This document shows positions 25,326-35,201 of a DNA stretch of 64,000 nucleotides, one piece after another. The notes under the pieces are model-generated. The model did no database searches and was not told the DNA's origin. It saw only the letters and a program-made list of their open reading frames with translations. Each line of letters opens with the position of its first letter. The stretch's first letter is position 1. Both the position numbers and the translations under genes were made by a program. This DNA is from Centrapalus pauciflorus (taxonomy: Eukaryota; Streptophyta; Magnoliopsida; Asterales; Asteraceae), in contig JAANYP010000284.1 of the NCBI GenBank assembly GCA_020465985.1, forward strand, positions 77,501 to 141,500, given 5' to 3'.

Positions 25326-28300
25326 ATTAGGATTCCACACCCCAAAACCCAATAAAAACAAAACCACGTTGTCTTTTAAGTTTTAAGGAGGGTTAATATT
25401 GAAAAAATTGCATTAACTTTTTTTATTTTTATAATTAGCTCTTTACATTTTTTTTATTTAATTCTTGAAATTATTTTTGTTTTAATAACAAAACTAGGTT
25501 ATATGCTCATGTACTATATGGGTTGAATTTATAAAAAATTAAGAATAAATATATATGTAAACATTTGAAATAATTATAAAGAATTAAGTTTATTAGATGT
25601 TAGTTGATTATATATTATATTAGTTATATTAGTTTATAAAGAATTGAATTGAAATGATTTTAATTTAAATTTAATTTTAGTAATGACATATGGCACGTTG
25701 AATTTTTGACACGTTGCGAATTGAATGAGAAGTCGACACATGGCAAATTAGTTATAGATTTAATAGTATTTTATAGATTATAGATGTATTATTGACTCGT
25801 TTGACCAATTATCAAACAAGTAACATTAGTTTCTTTACTTGATTAGTGTTTGAAAAAATCCACCATTTTTCCATATTTTAACAAATGTATAAACTTTTTA
25901 TTTTATCAGTTATATTTTACTTACAAATTCGGTAGTCAGTCAAAAATATATCCTTTTGAATAAGATAAACATAGTTTAGGGATTGAAACAATTGGAAAAA
26001 AAGTTTAAAGCTTAATTGAGAATATAAAAAAAAAATTGGTTGGAAAAATTAACCCAATTTAATAGTGCTACTTACTGTGAAAAACACCAAACACTAATTT
26101 AAAATTTAGGTGTAGAAAGTAAGTTCTAAATTTAGTAGCAGTAGTAGGATCATTTTCCGTTCAAAATAATAATAATAACCGACCAATCCAGCCTGAAAAA
26201 ACCAGGCTTTGTTTGTATGAAAATCAGACTTTATGTAGAATTGTACCATATTAAAAAATAAAAATCATATGGGTAATATAAAAAAATTCCCGTATCATAT
26301 CGATATATTTGAAAAAATACATTGGTCTGGTACGCTTTAACCCATTAAAAACAAAAAAAAAATAAAAAATAAAAAAAGCAAACTTGAGGTGAGTTATGTT
26401 ATGCATAAATGTGGTCTGGAGGGTTTGCAATTTGCAAATGGATTAACCACTCAAAGCCCTAATATAACTAGGGCCTCATAAATGAGCCCACATAAGACAA
26501 ACTATGAAAACTTGAAGCCATACAGATAATCATGGTTGGAGAGTTTAATTCAAGATCCTTTTTAAATTCCATGTAGGAAAATATAAACCTCATTGATTAA
26601 TATTGTTTTAGCAAAATCATCTCAAGCAGGCTACTTTCAAAATAAAATTTTCGTTCATGATTGATGAGGGTTTATAGGAAAACTTTGGTCAAGAGACTTA
26701 ATTAAAAAAATAAAGTATGATGGTTCACTTCTCGTGTCATTTTCTCAAAAATATCAGCATTAGTGTTTCACATATGCGTAACATACTTATCACGTGTGTG
26801 ACACCTGGATAAGAGAGAGAAAAAATATAAAATCGACGAAATATTTTTAGTTGATAAATTTACAAAGCAACGAGGGACGTTGGTTTAGAAGTTTAACAAG
26901 AAAAAAATCCAAGTATGAAAGTTTTTAATATAATTTTTCCTATTTGAAGATAATAATAAAATAGTTGCAAATCTAAATGAAAAGAAACCATAAAAATTCA
27001 TATGCTATTACAAGAATAGATTGCATCAATATGCAACTCCATTAGCTAACATCATATAGGCAATTAGGCATATGGCTAACAACCCCAAACTTCACAAATC
27101 ACAATTCTTTAGTTGACAATAAATGAAATTTCTCATCCTTTAATATAAAAATCGGGTAAATAAAAATAACAACACAAATTCCACTTATAATTCTAAAATA
27201 ATTTTAGAAAAATAATTGTTTACTCCTTTTTTTAAAATGTACTATCATCTGTTAAACTGTTGTTACAACACTGGTTTGTTGACTCGCATATTACATGAAC
27301 ATTTCTAGTCAAAATTATTCAAATTATATATGTGTATGTAATTAAAACACACATATATTTAATTATTAAGAATACATATAAGAATAATATTATTATTTGT
27401 TATAACTATTATTCTTTCAGTTTTACAAATAAATGAACAATAGTTAAATTTTTTTATTATTCTTTTAAAATTTTTATTTCAAAAATTTATATTTTAATTG
27501 ATATAAACTAATACGTTATTTGTGTATAATTAAATAAAATCATGATAAACACATAACGTTTAACGAGTCGAAAGAACGACACATAACAAATATGATGCTT
27601 CTTTATTATTATTATTATTATAATAAAGATAAAAATAAAGAAGTTTACTAACCCATGTATTAGATGAATATTTTTTAATAAAAATCATTTACATAAAATG
27701 TGTATAAACTCAATATTAAAATATTGATTACAATAAAGAAAAATATAAAAAAAAATATGATTATTTGTCATAACTATTGTTTTTGTAACTTTGTATATAT
27801 CTATGAAGTATGAATTGTAATTACTTTATTGATCATTTATTTAGTTTTATATTTTTAATTGATTAAATTGAAACATAATATTTATATATATTTTATTACA
27901 ATAAGAAGTAATATGAAATATATTTTTGTTAATATTGTATTTTTTTTCTTTTTAGATATAACTTTTATTTATTTTAATATTTTATTCCTTAAACTTTTAT
28001 TAAAAGCATATATATTTATAATTGATATATTTTAGGATTTTTTTTTAATTTTATAAAAGTTATTTAAAGTTTATAAATAAATTATACGGATTGGTTCAGA
28101 AAACGATTTTGTTAAATTTCTATTATATTCATGATAATACAATAAACATTAGGATAATGAAAAATATGGATAGAGTTATGCTTTATTAATATTAATAAAT
28201 TTTAAAAATAATAAATTATATTTGTTGTTTAATTTATTTAAAAAAAATTATAATAATTTGTATTTATCGTTTTATATCAATTCCAATTGCTATTGTGTGA

Positions 28301-29137
28301 TGTTGGAGTTGGTCCTCTAATGCAGGGGCGGCACGTATCACCGTTCCTTCTGCCAGTAACTTTATTTTGTAATGTAATTTTTAATGATTTTTTGAACGTG
28401 CAACTGTGGTCTTTTAAATGTGCAGCCGTGCTTATTAAATATTAAAACATTATTAGAATAATTTAATCGAAACCTTATATAATCTTCAATCAAATAAATA
28501 AATTTGTAGTATAATTATTTATAATTTAATGTAACAAATAATAAATCAATGAATTAATAATATAACACTGAAAATTAAATACCAAATAAGTCATTATTAT
28601 TTATTATTTTGGTTCATTTCATCAAACTCAATATCATTATTCTTATTCAATCCCAAAATCTATAAAATTTCAATTAATATTATCAACTGTTAACCCGATC
28701 CGACCAATCTAACTAATAAAATTATAAAATCGGAAACACGAAACAAATTTGTGACTGCTGTAATGATTATGAAAGTGCAAACGTAGGTAAAGGAGTTATA
28801 ATAAATAGCAGCGGTGTGTGAGTGTGTGTCTATTAAAGTATTAAGCACCCTTTCCCAAAAATCTCCATTGTTGAATGTTGATGCTTTTTACTTTTTACTA
28901 TATATAATTTTAGTGTTATTATACTGATTAATAATTAGAAGTATTTAGCATTGCCGAAGCTTCTGATTAGCTCTAGCTTTTATTGTTTAAAAAAAAATAA
29001 TTATATTGATACCTAAAAAAGGAATTTTATGATATTAATTAAGCATTAACAACAGAGTTTGATTGTGATTAGCCTTTGCGTCTCTCTCATACAGTACACT
29101 AGTAAGAGTAAGCCTACGGGGGGAAAAAGGAAAATTA
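25326..29137. other. AT-rich intergenic sequence, nothing recognised
   Basis: About 3.8 kb of strongly AT-rich DNA between the CCCH gene and the first MULE. I see no gene, RNA or clear element ends. Confidence 0.5.
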
Positions 29138-29934
29138 AATAAATAAGGGAAATTCTTACTACACCATATCTATTTTCTCACCACACCATATCTATTTTGA
29201 CCTACTAATGTTTTTTCATTTTCAATGTAAAATTCAGACTTTTTGAAGACAAAAACTGAATAACAACACTCAAAATGTCATTCCCCATAAGAAATATAAA
29301 TGTAAAAATCAGTCAAATATCATTCCCTAAAAACTGAAAAATTACATTCCCTATAAGAAATTATTACAACCCTTAACAAATTACATTCCAAACAGAAATA
29401 CCCATGTATTAAAATCCAAACAGAAATACCCAAGTATTAAAATCCAAACAGAAATATTACAACCCATAAACAACAGTCAAATATCAAAAATTTTACAACC
29501 CATAAATTACAATTTCATTAACTAAACAACATTCAAATATTCTTAGAAAATTTACAGTAAATTTTCAACCACTCTCCGATTAAAATTCCGGCGACTCCGA
29601 CAACAATTCTGGCGACGACAGAAGACCATCCGGCAACAACCTAACAGTAAATTGGAGGTATCAAAATCAAACACCACTTTATAGAAATCAAATACAAAAT
29701 TTTTTTATTTAAATTCAAATTTTTTTGGTATAAATAAATCTCCTCCCAAAAAATGATTCTCTCACCAAAGATTAAAGATATTACATGTATGTATGTATAA
29801 TGAAAGAGATGAATTTTTGGCTTTGACCAAAGATTTTCGATTTTACACAGATCTAGTTAGGTTTCTTACAAAGAAGAAGAATAAAAAACAAAACAAAGAA
29901 TGTTATTTGGTTTGTAGACTTACCAAGAAATATG

Positions 29935-30270
29935 AAGCGTCGCCGGTCGATGAGGCGGTGGCGGTGACGGTGGCGGAGGCGTGGTCTCCACCTCGAGAAC
30001 GTCACAGAGAGAGAGAGGACGTGCGGTGGTGGCGGTCGTTGTGTGGCGGTGGCGATGGCGATGGCTTAGAGCGAGAGAGACAACGACGGTGGCTGAGAGC
30101 GAGAGAGAGAGAGAGAGAGAGAGAGCGGCGGTGGCTGAGAGCGAGAGAGAGAGAAGGTGGCGGTGGCGGTGGCGATGGCGATGGCGATTGCGGTGGCGGT
30201 GGCGGTGAGCGGTGAGCAAGAGACAGAGATGTGGTGTCGGCGCCGGATCTGAAGAGAGAGAGATCTTAGA
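29935..30270. repeat. GC-rich GGTGGC/GAGAGA low-complexity block in MULE 1 leader
   Basis: A block of GGTGGCGATGGC-type hexamers and GA runs stands out sharply from the AT-rich surroundings. It yields Arg/Glu-rich or Arg/His-rich open frames (29793-30215 and the opposite strand) that I regard as non-coding. It may be 5' leader or captured host sequence. Confidence 0.7.
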
Positions 30271-30321
30271 GAGAGGGAATGATAGAGGAGGGGGGAGCAA
30301 ATGAAAAGAAACGAAACCCTA

Positions 30322-30409
30322 GGTCATTATTAGTTGGCAAAAAGTGGTTGGCAAATCAAAAGGCAGGTCATTATTAGTTGGCAAAAAGTGGTTGGCAAAT
30401 CAAAAGGCA
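30322..30409. repeat. Perfect 44-bp tandem duplication
   Basis: Two adjacent identical 44-bp copies (30322-30365 and 30366-30409), each starting GGTCATTATTAGTTGGC and ending AATCAAAAGGCA, upstream of the MULE 1 gene. Confidence 0.95.
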
Positions 30410-30975
30410 AAGTTCTTTCAATCAGATTTTATTTTTATTTTTATTTTTATTTTTTATTTTTTTATTTTAAATATATTTTTAAAATTTCAGAATTATAATT
30501 TAATTATATATTTTAAGAAAATAATATATACTAATGATATAACATTTTGAATTAATACATATATACTAACATTAATTAAATATTATAAAAAATAAAAGAA
30601 GAATGTAGTTATTTGTCCAAAATATTATGTATATATATTTTTAAATATATATAATATGAACAATAACTATTTTTTTAACATTATAAAAAATATTTCTAAA
30701 CTACATTAAAATAAAAATATGATTCATTCAAAAGACATGACAATTTTTATTCTACTTTTTTTTATATATGAAGGTTCATCTTATAATTTATATGATTATA
30801 TAAACATCATTTATTAGATAATGTTAAATAGTAGGTAGAATTAATTATTTATTAATGGTTATACATATTAAATAATAATAAATTGTATTTCTACGATTAT
30901 ACATTTTTAAAATCATTTTATTATTATTTCTACTGATTATACCCTTTTTTTCATCCAGACGGTCAAGGAATTAAG

Positions 30976-32522
30976 ATGGACAGTAATTCAAAATTCTATA
31001 CAGAGCAAGTATATATCTCATCTTATTACTATTATTTATTTAATTGCTCGTTTTATCTTTTTTTTTATATGCATTTTTTTATTCTTAAGGTTTTTAAAAC
31101 TCGTGAAGAACTGATGGCATGGGTAGATAATATAGCACGATCACAAGGTTTTGTTATTGTTACTAAAAGGTCAAGGGCAAGACCTCCAGGATACAGCTCT
31201 TCAGTCGTACTTGGTTGTGATCGTGGGGGAGTACCAAGAAGTAGTTATGCAGAAACAAAAAAAATTAATTGCCCGTTTGAATTGAAAGGAAAGTACGTAA
31301 AGCTACAAGATGTTTGGAGATTAAGGGTTGTTTGTGATGAGCACAACCATAAACCATCTGAAAAATATAACAGTCAACAGGATCATGTCAAATTTAGTCT
31401 TCTAAGGAAACTAAAGGGGATACTGGATCCATCAAAAATGTTGATTGGTGAACCTTCAGTGAAGAAGAGTACCCGTGGGCGCCCAAAGATTAAGCGTGCT
31501 AACATGCCAAATCATGTTCCTCACAGACATAGTTGTGCAAACGCATCAAATTTGTCGGACCTGAATGTGGAGCCAGCACGACATAGCTCATATGTGGTTG
31601 ATCTAAATCGGGAACCACCGTTTGAGATAGACCTGAATGAAGAACCACCTTCTCAGGAACAAACACTAGAGGTACCATTTAATATTTTTACAATCGTTTA
31701 GACATTGGATTGAGATTAATCTACATGATAAATGTTAGGAATTGGGACCTTCAATGTCGTATGGATTTATTTATACCGATCCTCCAATACAAAATGAATA
31801 TTATTATCAGCATCCCACAATCCAGGTACAATGTTAAAAATTTATTATTATTTATTCTATTGATTTGGTGAATAACGAGACAAATAATTATCTTTTATTT
31901 TATATAGGTACCTATAGGCTATAAGCATCCATTGTTACGAGAAATTCCATCATTTTTTCAATCATACGTCATCGACATTGAAGACGTCAATGGAGACGGA
32001 AACTGTGGATTTCGATCAGTAGCTGTTGCTATGGGTCGACATCAAAATGAATGGCCTACAATTCGTCATGAACTATTACAGGAGCTGCATGACAATAAAA
32101 AAGAATATATAAGCATTTATGGTTGCGACTACAAACGTTTGGAAGACTCTTTAAATTTCTTCGGTTCAAGCTTTGCTCCAGCTAGGCATTGGATGAGGAT
32201 GCCTGACACCGGTCTCTTGATATCAAATAAGTACAACTGCATTTTTTATTATTTAACAAAGGAACGTTGCTTGACTTATTTTCCGTTGAGATCGAAACCA
32301 AAGCATCCTGAACTAAATCAATCAATCGCAATCGCATTTGTATGTAACAACCATTTTGTGAAGGTTGATTTAGAAAAAGGACACCCAATGCCAGGTGTTT
32401 CCGGGTATTCAAAAAGAAAAGGGAAAAAAGTAAGTGAATGGGAAGAAATGTATAGAGATAGATTATTTGCTTACGATGAAGTCCACAGAAATGTTGATCT
32501 TAATGTTATACCATTGGAATGA
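30976..32522 (+). CDS. FAR1/GCM1-type zinc finger fused to OTU cysteine protease (MULE 1 gene, transposase core absent)
   Basis: Four exons, 30976-31008, 31090-31671, 31739-31825 and 31908-32522, all GT-AG and all phase 0, give 438 residues. Residues about 12-98 are the FAR1/MULE N-terminal zinc-binding domain, with ligands C54, C72, H96 and H98 (motifs ELMAWVDNIA, INCPFEL, CDEHNHKPS). Residues about 110-145 match the linker that normally follows the transposase (LLRKLKGILDPSK, then STRGRPK, AT-hook-like). Three DLNxxP motifs lie at 168-173, 182-187 and 192-197, and a fourth at 431-436. Residues about 240-430 are an OTU domain: D264 and C267 in DGNCGFRSVA, and H383 in NNHFVKV. OTU enzymes cleave ubiquitin linkages. 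DLNxxP is the EAR form that recruits TOPLESS co-repressors. The DDE transposase and SWIM finger are missing without loss of frame. Whether it is expressed is unknown. Confidence 0.85.
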
Positions 32523-33247
32523 TAATATTCTTTTTTTTATATTTTGTGAACTTGATGTATTGAAACAATGTTTGTCGTTTATTAATTAAATTTGTCCTAA
32601 ATTTGTTTAATGTATTTTTAAAATTAATTACTATGTAAAATGAAAAACTAATTTAACTACTTCCTATGTACAAATAAACAAGTTTTTAAATTTTTTAAAA
32701 AATTTTTTCTTAAACATGTCAAAGAAGTCGTTTTTGGTTTGTTTGTAATATGTTTTAAATGTTTTCAATTCACAAATATAGAAATAATCACTCTCAGTTT
32801 CAAGTCAACTCAATAAACTTTTTTTAATGATTATGTAAACATTTTAATTATAACACAAAATTTTTTTAAATAAAACAAATATATAATATGTCATATTTCT
32901 TTTTATACAATTTAAATTATTTATGTTATCAGAAACAATAAATTTTATTTAATTTTATGATTTTAAATAGATTATTAAATATAAACAAACTATTAAATAT
33001 CTTACTAATAAAATAAAAATATTGAAATAAAAAAAACTATGAAAACTTAAAAAGATTATTAAAGAAAATGTCACATCAATATGAATTAAGGTGTGAAGTC
33101 ACATGTCTTGTCAATGTCAACTATAGTTGACCTACATATTAGAGGTGGTATTAGAGGTGGTGTACCAAGTACCACCCAATAAATAAAAGAGCCACCCACA
33201 TTAACAGAGGGTTTCGTTTCAGCCAATGATACATACATCACAATTTT

Positions 33248-33739
33248 CTACAGCCAAATCGGTGGAAGCTCATTCAAATCTATACCCAATCCACGTGTAA
33301 CAATCCCAAAAACCCCCGCCGTTTTCCCATCTGAACCACCACCCTCCTCCATCGCACCATTGCTCACCACAACCGCAGAGCAACACCCACCACCATCTCT
33401 CACCACACCTCTATGACTATGAAGCAGTTGCAACTCCCGCCCAACCACCACTTGCCTGCTCGCCGCTGCACCCATCCACCGTATACGTTGGTGGGTTGAC
33501 GGAAAGTTGTTCAAGTCCAGTGACAGGGACGGAGGAGACGCCGGTGGAGATGGGAAATTGGTCTTGGCTTTTGGACCACGCAGAGACCGGGCGGCGCCGT
33601 CGTAGGCCATAGCAGCTTCCTCCGGGGTGTCAAAGGTGCCTAACCAAACACGGGTTTTCTTCCACGGGTCACGTATCTCCGCCGCGTAACGACCCCACGG
33701 CCTCTTCCTTACTCCCCTGTAGTGAGCCTTAGACGCCAT
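33248..33739 (-). CDS. ERF-type AP2 transcriptional repressor with EAR motif (ERF subfamily VIII, ERF12-like)
   Basis: A 163-residue single-exon protein. The AP2/ERF domain fills residues 6-63 and includes YRGVRKRPWGRYAAEIRDP and RVWLGTFDTPEEAA, with the ERF-type arrangement that binds GCC-box DNA in the nucleus. The C-terminus ends in the EAR repression motif DLNELP (154-159), and a second DLNxxP-like site DLNNFP lies at 75-80. Such short EAR-bearing ERFs act as transcriptional repressors through TOPLESS. I chose the ATG at 33739 (MASKAHYRG) because it fits family N-termini; an in-frame ATG at 33763 would add MKNLRFPF. The gene is intact. The stop codon is about 70 bp from the end of MULE 1, and the MULE gene is transcribed convergently towards it. 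Subfamily is confident; the exact orthologue is inference. Confidence 0.93.
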   Translation of the reverse strand: MASKAHYRGVRKRPWGRYAAEIRDPWKKTRVWLGTFDTPEEAAMAYDGAARSLRGPKAKTNFPSPPASPPSLSLDLNNFPSTHQRIRWMGAAASRQVVVGRELQLLHSHRGVVRDGGGCCSAVVVSNGAMEEGGGSDGKTAGVFGIVTRGLGIDLNELPPIWL

Positions 33740-33811
33740 GAACGGAAAACGAAGGTTTTTCAAGAAAGGGAGAGTGCGGTGAAAGGGAGCGTGGGACGGA
33801 GGAATGTGTAA

Positions 33812-33930
33812 AATTAAATATATACTGTATGAGGGTCGGTTTGACGATTTGAATACCGGGTCAAAACGTATCCACTCAGATTATACGGATCCGTTGACGC
33901 ACATTTTCCAGCTTTCCGTTCACTTTCAAT
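33812..33930 (-). promoter_or_regulatory. Probable ERF promoter with TATA box and W-box cores
   Basis: Read on minus, a TATA-like TATATATTTAATT lies at about 33812-33826, some 75-85 bp upstream of the ATG. Farther upstream are three TTGAC W-box cores: on plus TTGACG near 33840 and near 33894, and on minus TTGACC near 33860. This fits stress-type regulation by WRKY factors, which is inference. Confidence 0.5.
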
Positions 33931-34068
33931 GAGAATCTATGATGTTTAATTAATTATTTTTATATCATTTGATTACCTTATTTTTTATCAATTTAATAAA
34001 AAATAAAAGGAAAATGACATTAAATAGCTCTAAACTTTCGACTTGTACACATTTATGTAGTGAACTTT

Positions 34069-34503
34069 TTCTTGTGCACATTTGGTAGTCAAAGTTTCAA
34101 AATTGTTCCAATTTATTAGTTGGCGTACCTGTTAACCGATTGTTTCCGGTTTCGACGCCTATGTGGACAATTTTTTAATGACGTGGCTACCCGTTTTTAT
34201 ATTATACTCGGTTTTATCTATGTGGCAACCCGTTTTTTAAAATCACCCGGTTATAAACCTGGTTCGTTTTTCATACGATCGATCCAACTTGTAAGAACCG
34301 GATTTATAACCAGGTAATAAACCGGGTGCTTTTAAAAAACGGGTTGTCACATAGATAAAACCGGATATAATATAAAAACGGGTAGTCACGTCATTAAAAA
34401 TTGCCCGCGTAGGCATCGAAACCGGAAGCAACCGGTTAACAAATACGCCAACTACCAAATTGGAACAATTTTAAAACTTTGACTACCAAACGTGCACAAA
34501 AAA
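34069..34503. mobile_element. Foldback MITE (about 430-bp near-palindrome)
   Basis: The outer words GTGCACATTTGGTAGTCAAA (from 34075) and, at the right, GACTACCAAACGTGCAC (to 34496) are inverted copies. The inversion continues inwards through ACCGGTTT, ACCCGTTTT and ATAACCAGG words to a centre near 34285. It is almost wholly inverted repeat and has no coding capacity. It lies about 330 bp upstream of the ERF start. Target duplications were not clear. Confidence 0.8.
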
Positions 34504-34504
34504 A

Positions 34505-34845
34505 ATTTTCATCTCACTTTTTAACAAAAATGAAAACTTGTTTACTTTAACAACAATTTCATAAATTTTCATTTGACTTTTTCAAAAACCACTTTTCATA
34601 TTCTCTCTCTTACTTTTCTACTACGTACCCTATTCTTTATAATACTATCTTTCTCTCTCTTACTTTTCTATCACTTATCCTAATTTTTTTATTTTATAAT
34701 CACCCATCTTATTTTTCTAAAAACTAAAACTTCATCATCTAAACAAGTTTTCACTTTTTATAGAAACCCTTGTTTTTTTCTAAAAACTATAACTTGAAAA
34801 CTAAAATTGAAAATTGAATAGTTTTCGTTAACTAAACAACAATGT
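34505..34845 (-). repeat. Dispersed non-autonomous repeat, copy 1
   Basis: About 340 bp is an inverted, diverged copy of 61030-61385. Shared blocks include the TATTCTCTCTCTTACTTTTC / GTAAGAGAGAAAAAGAAAG region, the ACTTGTTTA motif and a terminal GTTGTTTAGTTAACGAAAAC-like end. It encodes nothing and is probably a MITE. Confidence 0.6.
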
Positions 34846-35193
34846 GATAGGTAAATAAAAATGCATTTATTTAGAGAAGAAAGAGGAGGAAGACAAGAGA
34901 TGTAGAGAAGGGACCGCATATGGAAATGTGCGGGCGTAGGTGACGTAATATGGGTTGTGTGTGTCAGTTGCTAATTGGTTGTACTTATCCTCCTATTGCT
35001 TTGCTGCTGTCTCTCTCGTATTCCCTTTTTTTTTTTCTTTTGGAACTGCAACAATATTATCAATATTATTATTTCTTTTCTTTTAATATTATTATTTTAC
35101 CTATTTTTTATTATTTTATATAACACGACAACAATACTTCGTTAAATTAAACTAATACCATGATATTTTGAATTTAAAAAAAAATGTTATGAA
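34846..35193. other. Spacer between ERF upstream region and MULE 2
   Basis: No gene recognised. A GC-richer patch at about 34880-34970 (GTGCGGGCGTAGGTGACGTAA) contains a TGACGTAA bZIP-like site and could belong to a distal promoter. Confidence 0.4.
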
Positions 35194-35201
35194 TTCTGCA
35201 A

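Larger units (their letters stand above)
29147..33177 (+). mobile_element. Mutator-like element (MULE 1) carrying a FAR1-OTU gene
   Basis: A 4.03-kb element. The left end GGGAAATTCTTACTACACCA and right end, in reverse complement GGGTGGTACTTGGTACACCA, match at about 19 of 26 terminal positions. It is flanked by an exact 9-bp duplication AATAAATAA (29138-29146 and 33178-33186), the size typical of Mutator. The repeat is AT-only, so chance agreement is possible. Inside are a GC-rich low-complexity leader and one intact spliced gene (30976-32522). No transposase catalytic core remains, so movement would need a transposase in trans. Confidence 0.75.

Noticed and set aside
29793..30300. Arg/Glu-rich or Arg/His-rich proteins in the MULE 1 leader
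   Set aside because: Low-complexity GGTGGC/GAGAGA repeats read open on both strands, and no domain is present.
33740..33763. Upstream in-frame ATG for the ERF gene (adds MKNLRFPF)
   Set aside because: The downstream ATG gives the usual short N-terminus before the AP2 domain. The upstream start cannot be excluded.
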